A stretch of 64,000 nt of DNA from contig NC_059087.1 in NCBI RefSeq assembly GCF_020497125.1, positions 18,323,925 through 18,387,924 on the forward strand. Reading direction: 5' to 3'. The notes under the pieces are model-generated. The model searched no databases. It had not been told where the DNA came from and saw nothing but the letters and a program-made list of their open reading frames with translations. Origin of the DNA: Mauremys mutica (Eukaryota; Chordata; Testudines; Geoemydidae). Made by a program: the position numbers and the translations under genes. Every line of letters starts with the position of its first letter. The stretch's first letter is position 1. Positions 42,256 through 53,990 of the stretch are shown in pieces.

Positions 42256-42263
42256 CTATAGTG

Positions 42264-43080
42264 TATGGTCCTGTTAGCTAAAGGACATGGTCAGTTTAAA
42301 CATCACATTTTTTTCTAAGATGTTGGTGACACCTTTAGATTATTTTTAAAAAGAACTGTTAACACTGAATTTACTTTTAACTATTTATGCTGTTTATTTT
42401 TTGCATTCCTCATGGCTGAGACAATGAAAATAGAGTAGTCAGATTTGCTTTGGTTATGAATACTGCAAGTGAAGGTTTGGGTTTTTTAATTTTTTTAAAT
42501 TAATGGAAGCATTCCTGTTAGTCTTAAATTTGGAAAAGCTTATTTAAAAATATTTAAATTTGGGACCAAACTTGACCTGACAGCATCCCTTCAAACTGTG
42601 AATGACTGAGGCCCCAATCCTACAAACACGCATGATTTTGTTCTTAACTCTGAGCACAAGCTGTCCCATGGAAGTAAATGGTATTACTCAGATGTTTCAT
42701 GTTAAGCTTGTGAATAAGTGTTTGCAGGACTGACACCTGTTTTCATTGTTTGATGAAAGGATGCTCTGAGAACCTTTAGGCAACCCTACGTTCGGATAGT
42801 TGTCAACAATGAACCTGCATTATTTAGATATTCTGCATTACAGAGCATCTGCAAGATGGGAAGAGGAGTTTGAAGGTTTGAAACATCATTTAGTGCTTGG
42901 CTTCCTTTCACTCACCTTTAGTACATGTTGAGAATTTTTATTTCACTGAACTTTTCTCAAGTTAGAAAAGAAAAATATTTTTTATTTACATTTTTTTTCA
43001 TTCAGAGGTTAGCCAGCACATTTTATTACATTACAAATCAATTTTCTGTTTTTTAAAGAAAGTAGAGAACATCTTTTTAT
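42264..43080. other. intergenic DNA, nothing recognised
   Basis: AT-rich DNA with a poly-T/poly-A region near 42480. No feature is supported. Confidence 0.45.
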
Positions 43081-43082
43081 GT

Positions 43083-43152
43083 GTTTGTACACTGCCTAGC
43101 ACAGTGGTACTGGTGTCTCTAGGTGCTACGTTAGAACAATTAATAATTAGGC
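43083..43152. repeat. ancient repeat fragment ('cctagcacagtgg')
   Basis: 'tttgtacactgcctagcaca' followed by 'gtctctaggtgctac' resembles the fragment at 13375 and is an old interspersed repeat. Confidence 0.45.
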
Positions 43153-43904
43153 GTCCGTTTCCTACTTTATATTTTCATGTTGTTGTTTAACTACAGGATA
43201 GAAAATTCAAAGTGCCTTGTATCCAAAATAAAAATTTAATATATATCGTGCTAGATTTATTTAGTACCCATATATTTTCGTGGCTCTTTATGGAGATGAT
43301 AAACAAATTCCCAACGTAAGTAATTTAAGAGCTATTCTAGTGTGGCAAGGTGATTACTTTCTGCAGGGAAATGTAAGGGAAGAAATAATATAGTGAAATT
43401 TTAATTAGAGACAAAAGTACCTGATGTTAAGGCTCAAATCCACAAAGGTATTTTGGGTTCTAATTTCCATTGATTTATGGATCTGGGCCTAAGTCTCTTT
43501 GTTTAGGCTTTGCATGACTTAAAAAAAAAGTAAACTTAAACAATTCAGTTTTGTTTTGTTTTAACATTCCCTGCAATGTTGGGAACCCAAAGACTGAAGC
43601 ATTATTACTCCACCGGGGTCCTAGCAGTATGTTGATGGTGTTGGAATTTCTCATTAGACCATTACGACTGGATCCCTTTACCCTCTCAGTTTGTCATATC
43701 AGCATTGGCTAATCAAACTGATTCTGCCCCGCAATTGGTTTCATTCCTTTCTTCTTCTCATATCACCCTCATCTTCTAAACTGTCCACCAGTAAACTTCC
43801 TCAGTGCATCCTTTCCCTATCCGTCATCCAGTTATTTATTCAGTCTTACTGAGGTACCAAACCATTCTCTGTGGAACTCAAACATGTTCTTGAGAGAGAG
43901 AAGA

Positions 43905-44125
43905 GGTGGGTGAGGCAATATCTTTTATTGCACCAACTTACGTTGGTGAAAGAGACAGCTTTTGAGCTACACGGAACTCTTCTTCAGGTCATTGCGTAGA
44001 GAGCTCTGTGTCGCTCAAAAGCTTGTCTCTATTACCAGCAGAAGTGGAGGAATAGCAGATAATACCTCACCCACCTTATCTCTCTCATATGCTGGGACCA
44101 ACAGCTACAACAACACAGCAAACAA
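43905..44125. repeat. interspersed retroelement end, foldback type
   Basis: 'gtgggtgaggcaatatcttt' followed by 'tattgcaccaacttacgttg' on one side, then, further on, 'aatacctcacccaccttatc' in reverse sense, ending with 'gctgggaccaacagctacaa'. Copies of this repeat are frequent in turtles and birds. The tail type is related to 'gactaacacggct'. The family was not assigned. Confidence 0.5.
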
Positions 44126-45855
44126 CATGATCTCTAGTGGGTTTTAAAGAAAAGGGCACCACAGCAAAATATGTAAGTTGGTGGTTATGGGTTTGTTTTG
44201 TTTTGTTTGTTTTTTTTAAAGTTAAATAAATGGATTATTTTTGAAGTGCTGAAAACAGTTTTTGGAGAGAGACATCGGACCATAAAGATCTACCTCACTC
44301 ATCAACAGGTTCTCATATTTTAGAATAATTTCAGGGAAACAAGGTTTTTAACACCAAGAAAAACAGATCTTGATTCCCCAAAGCTATGCTATAATTATGC
44401 TAACATTAAACAACTAAGATAGGAAAAGCAGGAAACCTACCATATATGTAATATATGTTGTTATAGGAAAACTTGTCTTAATATGGCTGAAGTGCTTGTA
44501 AATCTGCACTGAAGTTAATAGAAAAAAGATATCCTAAATATAAGGAATAAGAAGAAAAACTATAGGTTATTTAGAAAAACCTGTAATGAAAATGCAGTTA
44601 ACCTAATGCTAACTGAAAATACTAAACTTGCTTTTAAATTGCCCATATCATTCTTTTAAAGCCCATGCCTGACAGAGATTGTAAAATAATAATAATAATA
44701 ATTAATAATGAAGGGTGGCTTCTTTGCACAGGCTCTTCAGAATCCACCCCAATACAGTTACTGATGTCAAGGTCAAAGTTAAGCTATCAGAGGGGTAATT
44801 GCTCCAAGTAATACTTTAGGGAGGTAATAGTCCCAAGATGCTGGAGGTCAGACTTTCTTGTTGAAAATGGAATGTACTTGAATCTGATTTCAGAGATAAG
44901 AACGTGGTCCAAACAGGAGGCCAAATTGTATGCAGTTGCATCTGATATGTTTGAGCTAAGGAGATCCTGTGTGCCACCCAGACCCAGTTGGCTTGGAAGC
45001 ACCTGGAACCCAGCTATTGGGGCCACTAATAACCAACTGGTGCCATACAAAATAATACTAGGCCAGGTTGCAACAGAAGGCAGTGCAGTTGAGTTAGTAA
45101 CGAGGAGGGAGTAGCTGTATATGATACTAAAATTAGAAAATTAATGTGTAGTTGTGTCAAATTGCGAGCTCTTTGTTGTGCTGAGTGAAAACAAGTCTGG
45201 AGATGCCCAAATATAGCCTACTATAATGCATTCAGACCGCTGTCCTGCCCAGGTGTTTGACAGCTCATTGAAAGACTAACACTAAAAGCCATCAAGAACA
45301 CAATCTGAAGTGATCCACATGGAATGACTCAACTGCTGTCCCCCTCTGCCATGGAACAACAGTTTTTCTGCACTGGTGGGGTACACATGACTGGGCAAGG
45401 CAACTGGAGCTTTCCTGTGGAGCACATCACAGAGGAGAGACCCTACTAAAGACCGGGTTCTGCTCAGTGCAGGGTGTCCAACAATCACTATATGTAAGCA
45501 GAACGGGCAGGAAAAAGGGCTGATGATCCTTGGACTCACAGGAGGAGTGAGATCAGACTAGAGGCGAGTGCATCTGAGAACTTTAGTTGTTTTCAAAGCT
45601 CTGTAACTCTCAAGTGCTTTAAGAGTAAAGTTTCTGTGGTCAAAAAATTCCTTGCCTAAGCCTGTATTCCTTGCTTTCTTGCTATGTTGTCCCTGTGGGG
45701 GTTTAACTAGAAACACAAAGTGCCCAGCACCTAGGCAGAGCTCTGGGGGAGTGTAAACAGCTGGGGGGAGGGGAATTTTGGAGGTCTCACACTCTGCTTT
45801 CACAGCCTAGGGAGGTTGGCTGGCAGTGACCCACCTCCCAAGGAAGGGCATCAGA
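44126..45855. other. intergenic DNA, no gene recognised
   Basis: AT-rich, with an (AAT)n run at 44687-44702. Open frames of 80-90 codons near 44790-45115 and 45280-45800 lack recognisable domains or coding character. Confidence 0.45.
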
Positions 45856-46039
45856 CAGGCAGTCAGGGCCGGCTTTAGGAAGTGCGGGGCCCAATTCGAA
45901 CATTTTCGGCGGGGCCCCGGCAGAGATGACTAAAAAAAAAAACCATGTAAAAAAAAGCCTTTCATTTCTTAGCAACCGGTTCCCTGTAAAAAGTTCTGCT
46001 TTAAGGGATGTGCCACAGTATGTATTTTTTGTACCAATA

Positions 46040-46139
46040 GGGTTACCATACTTCCGTATTTTTAAAAATTCCTCCCGGATGGCGATTTAAGAACCAAAAA
46101 GCTGGACATGTCTGGGAAAATACGGATGTACGTTAACCC
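46040..46139. mobile_element. TA-flanked MITE nested in hAT element
   Basis: The left part 'gggttaccatacttccgtat' is mirrored by 'atacggatgtacgttaaccc' on the right, with TA on each side. It lies wholly within the hAT copy at 45864-47218. Confidence 0.7.
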
Positions 46140-46232
46140 TACCTAAAGTTCTTTTTTTAAAAGATGGGCCTGAACTAGAAATGAGCTCCGTTTCACATGT
46201 GTGGGTCCCCGCCACTCCCTGGGGGTGTGCTA

Positions 46233-46351
46233 GGGTGACCAGATGTCCCGATTTTATACAGACAGTCCCGATTTGGGGGTCTTTTTCTTATATAGGATCC
46301 TACTACCCCCCACCCCTGTTCCAATTTTTCACACTTGCTGTCTGGTCACCC
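46233..46351. mobile_element. TA-flanked MITE ('gggtgaccagatgtccc'), nested
   Basis: The ends are GGGTGACCAGATG and CTGGTCACCC, flanked by TA (46231-46232 and 46352-46353). It is the same family as 32701-32820, in opposite orientation. Confidence 0.88.
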
Positions 46352-46449
46352 TAGGGTGTGCACATGTGTGGGTCCCAGCTGTTCTCTGCCCCTCTCATTG
46401 AAGCAGGTGTGCAGGGTTACTGCCCTGGGAACTGCAGGGCACCAGTGGA

Positions 46450-46745
46450 CATGGGGCTGGCTGGAGGCAGGGCAGGGGCTGACTGGAGATAGGGTCTGGC
46501 TGCAAGCAGGGCAAGGGGTGTGGGGCTGGCTGGAGACAGGGGGATGTGGGGTGGGCTGGCTGGCTTCAGGCAGGGCCGCAGGAGGGTGCGGCAATGGTTG
46601 GCAGGCCTGGAGACAGAGGAGTGCGGGACTGGCTGGCTTCAGGCAGGGGCGTGTGGCAAGGGTTGTCTGGAGACAGGGCAGGGGGTGCGGGGCTGGTGCG
46701 GACAGGGGCTGGCTGCAGGCAGGAGGTGTGGGTACAGGGGGTACA
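46450..46745. repeat. degenerate minisatellite (ggctggctggagacagg)
   Basis: Around eight imperfect units of ggctggctggagacagggc type occur inside the hAT element. The open frames across it are compositional. Confidence 0.6.
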
Positions 46746-46819
46746 GCCCACCCTGTACGGTAAGTGCCTCCTCCTCCTCCCTCCCCCACTGGGGTAGTAG
46801 CAGCAGCAGCCCGGGGCTC

Positions 46820-47170
46820 GGGGGCTATTTAAAGGGCCCAGGGTTCCCCTGCTTCCACCGCCCCAGCCCTTTAAATAGCCATGGGAGCCCTGGGGAAGCG
46901 GCAGGGCTCGGGGGGCTATTTAAAGGACTGGGGCAGCAGAGGCAGCTGGAGCCCCCCGCTACCCCAGGACTCTGGGGGTTATTAAAGGGCCTGGGGCTCC
47001 CCTGCTTCTACCACCCCGGCCCTTTAAATAGCCACGGGAGCCCTGGGGAAGCGGCGGGGTTCCAGGGGCTATTTAAAGGGCCGGGGCAGTAGAAGCAAGG
47101 GGAGCCCCAGACTTTTTAAATAGCCCCCAGGGCTCCAGCAGTGGGGCTCTGGTGGCAATTTAAAGGGCCT
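46820..47170. repeat. array of 'ctatttaaagggcc' words in both orientations
   Basis: Ggggctatttaaagggcc and its reverse (ggccctttaaatagcc) alternate with 'ctcccctgcttccaccgccc'. The result is several overlapping foldbacks within the same hAT element. Confidence 0.65.
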
Positions 47171-47325
47171 GAGGCTCCAGTCGGGGGAATTGGTTGAATT
47201 GGCCTAAAGCCGGCCCTGCAGGCAGTCCTAGAGTCCTAGAGCTAGAAACAGTGACAAGACTCCATCCAGACCCAGTTGGCTTGGATGCATGTCAAACCAG
47301 TGATTGAATTTACTCACAACTAGCG

Positions 47326-47400
47326 TGACCAGATAGCAATTGTGAAAAAACAGGACGCGGGGGGGGGGGTGGAATAGGTGCCTATCAATAGAATAGAAAG
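47326..47400. repeat. truncated copy of the 'gggtgaccagat' MITE
   Basis: 'agcgtgaccagatagcaatt' followed by 'gtgaaaaaacaggac', a G-run and 'gaataggtgcctatcaa' matches the first half of 32701-32820. The second half is absent. Confidence 0.6.
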
Positions 47401-50400
47401 TGGAATTTAGCTCATGGTGTTAAATCTTAGTGTCCTGGCCAAATTGACTCTTAGATAACAACCACCAGCCAGAAGACCAAACAGGGAAGTTTCACCAACT
47501 TATAAGTAAATGGAAATAGGGTTATAATGGAAATCATTCTGCAACCTTAACTATGAGGTTGACTTCCAGTGACCTTTATAACTTTTATTTATTTATATAT
47601 CAGATGAAATATGTATGCTGTTTGCAACCTCACTATTTTAGGAAATCTTGGAAAGAATGAGTTTCAGCACAGCAAAAGCCCATGGGGATCATTGATAATT
47701 TGTTGATAAGCAGTGGGTTCATTAAAACCATGCACTTCATTATCTCTTTAAGTCAAAGGCATGTTTGTAGTCAGAATGATGAAATGTTTAGTTTTCTTCT
47801 GCTCTGGCCTCCACAACCTCCTACAGCTCATTAGAAAAGCTAATCAGATTGATTTTTTCCACCGTGCTGTTTATTGTAGCCCTAATGGAAGACAATCACT
47901 TTAAAATTACACACTCGGCAGGTAATTTCTAAAAGCTATAAGCCATGGAAGCATTATTGTCCCTGGAATATTTCTATTTGTCTTTCTTCCTTAGGATAAG
48001 ATAGGTAATAAAGGTTTCTGGTAGAGTTTTGAAGGCTATTTTTGCAATCAAAAATATAATGAAGTGCTGCTAAAGACACAAATAAATGTACTTAATTCTG
48101 AATTATCTGGGTTTATAATTCTTGGTTTGGGAGTAATTACATCATCCTCACAAGGCTTTTTACCCTTATATTACTGATATATACATTCAACCTTAGCTCC
48201 ATCTTAACACAGGTTTTTTGGGTTTTGTTCTTTTGTGTGTCTAGGATAGATATAACCTATCAGAAACATGGGCCCTCTTAACCTCAGGGACCAATATCAT
48301 CGCTTCAGCCCCAGTTCAGCAATAGGGTCCCCCGCTTGTCAGCTAGATCATTATTGTATCAGGGTGCTGACTTTGCTAAATGGATATATGAAGCAGAAGT
48401 AAAAGCAATTATGTGAGATTTATATTGTTTTAAATAAGCAATTGGGTGTTGTTTGCACCTGAAAGAGAGAGTATTAAATTGCCTTTTTATTTGTGAACAT
48501 TGTTGTTAGAGCTGAGTAGATGAATAGTTTGATTGCAATTTCCTCAAAATTGTTCATTATTTGAGTTTATTTTCAAATATCTTAGGGGTAGTTTGTACTC
48601 AATTGATGGTAAATATTTGAAATAGAGCTATGTGGCGTAGATGTGATTGATCAGAAAATACAGTCTTTTTCATGTTCCCTGCTTGCATGAGCACACAAGC
48701 ATGTCCGGCATGGACACCCATGCATGCAAATTTAAAATTGGATTTCCACAAATACTCATGAATGTGACTTAAAATTCATTTTCCACAAAGGATTGTGCCA
48801 GTTGAACTTAGTCTCACTAACATTTCATGGAAAGTAAACACAAAAAATTGTGAATATGACTGAAGTGAATTCATTTAAAAAAAAATCAAACAAATATTAA
48901 CAGAAAACTTTTACATTCACAGCTCTAGTAGTGGAACAATAACATTAATAATGCCCCAGTTTTATCTGTTTTGTTATCTTAAATGGTTGTCTCTTTGATT
49001 AAACTTTTAAAATATTATGTATTACTCCTTTTCTTATATAAACCTATCAACATTTTTCTTTCTATCCCAGTTGCTTGTTCTGGTTTAAAGGGGAGGAGGT
49101 AGTTACAGGACTATCACAGAAAGAAACAGAAGCAGTCAGTCACATGGGCTAAACCATTATCTCATTGAAATCAATCAGAGTTTTGCCATCAAGTGCATTT
49201 GGACCATGATTTGGCCTAGCTGGTTGGAAAGTGGCTACTCTGTTTTAATTCCTATTTATTGCTTATTTGTCCATGACGTGATTTAGCCTGCAATGTCCAG
49301 CATGTGTGTTTTGTCTACACTGCTTTTAACTACAGAAAACTCTGGAAATCAAAGGTGCTTCAAATGGAAATACCAGGGTTTCTTTATAAAGCTAGATTAG
49401 TAAGCAATTTAATTTTTATCTCATTTACTGATTTACAGAGGCTCAGAGTCACTGTGGGGTTGAAGTTGGCAGATTACTTTTGAAAGTAGCTTCTATTAAC
49501 CATTTTTATCAAAGAGAGGGAATAAGTCAACTTTTGTTGCTATAGACATTTTGCAGGTTATTGCTACAATCAGTGAACCACTGAATTCTGGTATGTCTTT
49601 AAATGGTTGTATGAACATGTTCTAAATATGATACCTTTGAGATTCTGAAAGGATATAAACACAAGAGGTCAACCAAACCAATAGACATGTAATTGCATCT
49701 AGAAATGGACCGGGCTAACGGTGAAACTCTTAGAAAATAATTTCATTTTTTCCTTTCAATTGCAGATAACATATTGCTCACTGTAGGATTGAAAGTGACA
49801 GATGGCTCTTAAAAATATCTTTTTCTAGGGAAGAGAAGTCTGGGTAAGCTGCTTCATTGCTGCTGAGTTTTGATGAGAGGCAGAGGCTTCATTTATAAGG
49901 GGCAGAAAAGAAAAAGTTGGGCAAACTCTGTCAGAAACACATTTCAATAGCCCTTACGAGAACAGCCAGTATTATATTAGACACCATCACAAGTGAAATG
50001 GAAACACAGCAGCAGAACGAGGACTATTTTTTGAGCAAACTTTTTAAAAAGTGAGAACTTACTTTCCAGAGGTGCTGAGCACCCACAGATCTCACTGACT
50101 CCAACTAGAGCGATGCACACTCGGCACTTCTGAATATCAGGTCCTAAGTAAATGTAATAGCAGACAATCAAGATGACCAAGAATTGATACCTATCTTTTA
50201 CAAACAAACAGTCAAAAGGTAAAAAGGTTTGTCCCGATAATGGTGCCCCTCCACATTTATACATGTGTAGCTGAGCCCAGGTTCAGAATTTGGCACAAGG
50301 TCTAAATATAGGATGAACAGAAACCAAGAGAACATGCACACATTTCTCTATATATGTGCTCATTTGAGTTCAACTATCTGGAGAGCAGTTCCTTGTTATA

Positions 50401-50825
50401 CTGGCTTGATTTTTCCCCTTTTGCTTACACAAACACCCCCACCCCCACTATCTCTTTGCAGGAAATCTCTAATGTGGTTAAAACAACTTGCAGAAATAAA
50501 ATAATTATATTATTTTTTGTTTCTTAACTGACCTGCCATCATCACTTCTATTAAAATTAGCTTTTTATATAAAACAAGTTTCCTAGAAAGTTGAGACACA
50601 TAATGCCTTTCACCTTCCCAAGTTTTGTAAAGGGACTCCCCAGTGCAAGGAATTAGTCTACTCACAGGACTGCAGGGTGGGAAACTTGCTGCTTAATTTA
50701 ACCCTCTTAGAGGGGGAGTAGAGGAACTCCCACTGGCTAAAACAGGAAGGAAGGGAGGGGTGGAGTATGGCTTCATCCCATGATACTCTGGATAACTCCG
50801 GTTCAGCCTATCATGATCACCTTGC
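47401..50825. other. intergenic DNA, nothing recognised
   Basis: About 3.4 kb of AT-rich sequence. No splice-bounded exon, no clear transposon ends and no CpG-rich region were seen. Confidence 0.5.
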
Positions 50826-50831
50826 TAACTA

Positions 50832-50950
50832 GGGTTGTCAAGCCTCCAGGCTTGTCTTGGAGTCTCCAGGAATTAAAGATTAATTTTTAATTAAAGATTA
50901 TGTTGTGTGATGAAACCTCCAGGAATATGTCCAACCAAAATTGGCAACCC
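50832..50950. mobile_element. TA-type MITE ('gggttgtcaagcctccagg')
   Basis: The left end GGGTTGTCAAG and right end TTGGCAACCC are inverted. The body holds 'ggagtctccaggaattaaag' and the mirrored 'gaaacctccaggaatatgtc' around an attaaagatta core. TA precedes it; the right flank reads CA, one change from TA. Confidence 0.75.
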
Positions 50951-53735
50951 CAACTACACCAAGTACTTGGAATATTGAAACTATGACTGAAGGAGGCGAT
51001 TTGGGGTTTGTATTTTTAGAGACCCTCTTATCCCTGAAGGGGAAAATAATTGCAGCTTGCTGGAGCTGGGAGTTACATTCTCCTTTGCTGCCCTAGTCTA
51101 GCCCCACTGAATTTTACCATTGACTTCAAAGGGGTCTTGATTTGGTCCTTGATTCCTTCCCAGTATTGCTCGCATTTGAAATACTTATTCAATCCTAAGC
51201 AACTAGTAACCTTTCTGCAGTTCCCTTTGGAATTATTCCATAAACCAGTTCTCTCCCCATTCCAGCCTTGTACAGCAGAAATGGTCCACGCTCTGAGAAT
51301 TTATTTCGGGGAGAGCTGGGGAGTGCTGCTCCAAGTCACTGTGGGAAGGAATTTATTCTTGATTTTAAAATTAATTAAAATAATCATAAAACAAACAATA
51401 AAAGAACTTCTCTGGGGATTGGCTGATAAACATGAACAGGAAGGTCGTGACTTTGTCGCCTTTTAATGCTGGCCTCTGTGCTTTGCAATGCTTGCATAGA
51501 GACAGTACTGCAATCCTTACTTTGAGTGGCTAGAGAAAGATAAAATAATTTCAGAGCTTAATTACAATGGTCTCACTATACCGGTATAATTATATAGGTA
51601 TAACTGGGCACATTTCCTGTGGAGAGATATAGTCCTTCAGCATCTACAGTTAAAAAACACTTCAGGGCAAGGGCCACATCTTTTTATCTGGGGTGTAAAG
51701 TGCAGAGCATGACTCTGGGCACTGTAAGCATAAGTAATACTGCAGAGCAGCCAAGCAAGAATTCAGGGTTTTGAAGGTGGTTCCTGTTAAGAGGAGAAAC
51801 TGATGATGAGTCAGGTAATTTTGATGCTATCTTGTTTATTTCCAATAAATGTACAAACCCTTCTTTCCTCCAAGCACAGGAAGAACCAAACAACAAGAGA
51901 CAGTTTCCTTGCTTACAGCCCCAACCCTCTTTTAGCCAGCGTGTCCAGGCTCTGTACAGAGCTTCCTTCTCTCTGCATTTCAATGGGCTTCCTCTGTCTT
52001 GTCCTGTCACTTACTACTGCACACACCTTTACCCAAGACAATACCTAGTGAAGCCCTCCACTCATATATTCTAATTCCTGGGGAGACTTCTCTGTACCTT
52101 TGTTTTATGTGGGGGCTGCTATAAAGGAGCTTAATTGTCTTACATCTGTCTTCGATGAAGGGCTGCAGTTACACCCCCCCAGCTTCAAGTATGTTTCATT
52201 CAACCCACAACTAAAGTAATTATAATCCACAAGTGGCCGGGGCCAAATTCACCGCTGTCGTACCCAGGCATGGCTCCATTGGTTTGACAGGAGTTGTGCC
52301 CTTTTGCCAGTGGTTACTGAATCTATTTGCCCAAACACTTTCTAAAACTAGTCACATGACAAGCGACTGCTCACTAGATTAACTGCTCACACAAATTTGT
52401 ATGACCTGACTGACACGCTGTCACTAATCACTTCAGGCCCGTTGGAACCTTGGGACATGGGGCTGTTTTTTCAGTCATGCAGAATTGTGAAGGTTGCATG
52501 TCAAACACTCAAGCTGAGCAAAATGACTTGCATGCCATTTTTTAAATGTATAGCTCTATAAATCTCAGTATGGCCTTTTGAACTGCATCTTACGATATCA
52601 CTGTGGGAAAACCCCTTTGGTGAGAGAAATGACACAGTTGATATTTATCACTGCAAAGTCCGTTGCAACATACCGTCTCTTTCCATTGAAAAAAATGCTT
52701 TTGAATTACAATATTCAAACATATTCACACCCAAAGCGAAACCAACATATTGCTGGCTTTTTGCCAGTATCAGCATGTGTGTGAAATTCTTGATATTTTG
52801 CATTAGGGTTTTTTTGGTTTTGATTTTTTTTTTACAGTAACAAAAGCATTTTTTTCCAACAGAAAACTCCTCTGCCACCTGGCACATGCCACTGGGCTTT
52901 GGGCTAGTGTATACAGAGTGGAATGACTCTGTAGGCCCCAGGGCTGGAAAGAGCGTTAGTACAGGGCTTTGTACCACTTCATCTTAGGTACACTACCAGT
53001 TAATAGAAGCCACCATGAAACAATCCTCTACCTCACCTGGGGACTTGACACCCTGGAAACTTGGTGACCATGTCTTTGCTTTAAAACAATCAGGATATTA
53101 AATGCAAGTTCTATATTAATACAAACTGCACAGTTAAAATAGTCAGGAATACACGAGTGTTAACATTCTAATAGCCCAGTAAATGGAGCCACATTGCACA
53201 TCCTGGGTATTTTGAGGTATGTATTTAGCTACACATGTAACCAGTAAAACAAGAATAGGCAGTACTGCATGTGTGCATATGTGGATGAGTTAACATTGAC
53301 ATAGAACCGTACGTCTGTATTTCCCAAATCTCTAATTGTGCAACCTTAATGTTGCATTAACATCTCTTTCTGTATTTATTTGTAATACAGTTTATTTGTA
53401 ATATAACATTTGCTTCCTTTGAGGAAGGAGACACTTCAATAAACTGGAAGAGAGGGCAATAGGCTTAGAGCAGGGATCAGAGCTTTATAAGGAGCAAGTT
53501 CTAAGTTCAGTTGTAATACTTTCACTTAAATATTTGTGGTAACATGCATATTCATTCCAATATGACAGAGCTTTATTTTTCCTAGGAAGGGTAAGGATTC
53601 CTCTGTTACAAGAAACCAAGAGTAAACCCTATAAAATGGGACCTCTGGCACAATGAAGAGTGAAGATGTTGGACAAATCCGCAAGGAACAGTTGTAACAG
53701 TAACTAACAGCTTTCAGATTGTTCATAGTGGGATT
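50951..53735. other. intergenic DNA, nothing recognised
   Basis: AT-rich DNA. At 51575-51605 'actataccggtataattata' may be the edge of an eroded MITE. No gene was seen. Confidence 0.45.
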
Positions 53736-53743
53736 CCTAAACC

Positions 53744-53982
53744 CAGGGCCGGCTCCAGACCCCAGCGCGCCAAGTGCGCGCTTGGGGCGCCGTGCCGCGG
53801 GAGGGAGGCAGGTGGATCCGGTGGACCTCCCACAGGCATGCCCCCGGAGCCGCGGGACCAGCGGATCCTCTGCAGGCACGTCTGCAGGATGTGCACCGGA
53901 GCCGCGGGACCGGCGACCGCCAGAGCGCCCCCCGCGGCGTGCCGCCCTGCTTGGGGCAGCGCAATTCCTTAAGCCGCCCCTG
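53744..53982. mobile_element. hAT MITE, 239 bp
   Basis: The left end is CAGGGCCGGCTCCAG and the right end, read inward, is CAGGGGCGGCTTAAG. The perfect 8-bp duplication CCTAAACC is at 53736-53743 and 53983-53990. The interior is CpG-rich (ccaagtgcgcgcttggggcg). It is related to 31341-31691. Open frames of 97-121 codons across it are not genes. Confidence 0.92.
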
Positions 53983-53990
53983 CCTAAACC

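Larger units (their letters stand above)
45864..47218. mobile_element. hAT-type element with nested insertions, 1355 bp
   Basis: The left end CAGGGCCGGCTTTAGG is matched at the right by the exact inverse (cctaaagccggccctg). A perfect 8-bp duplication CAGGCAGT flanks it (45856-45863 and 47219-47226). Two TA-flanked MITEs lie inside (46040 and 46233). The right half is a GC-rich array: 'ggctggctggagacaggg' words at about 46450-46740, then 'ctatttaaagggcc' words in both orientations at about 46820-47170. No transposase was found. Confidence 0.9.

Noticed and set aside
46335..47092. Tryptophan- and glycine-rich frames of 140-190 codons
   Set aside because: They are translations of minisatellite arrays inside the hAT element at 45864.
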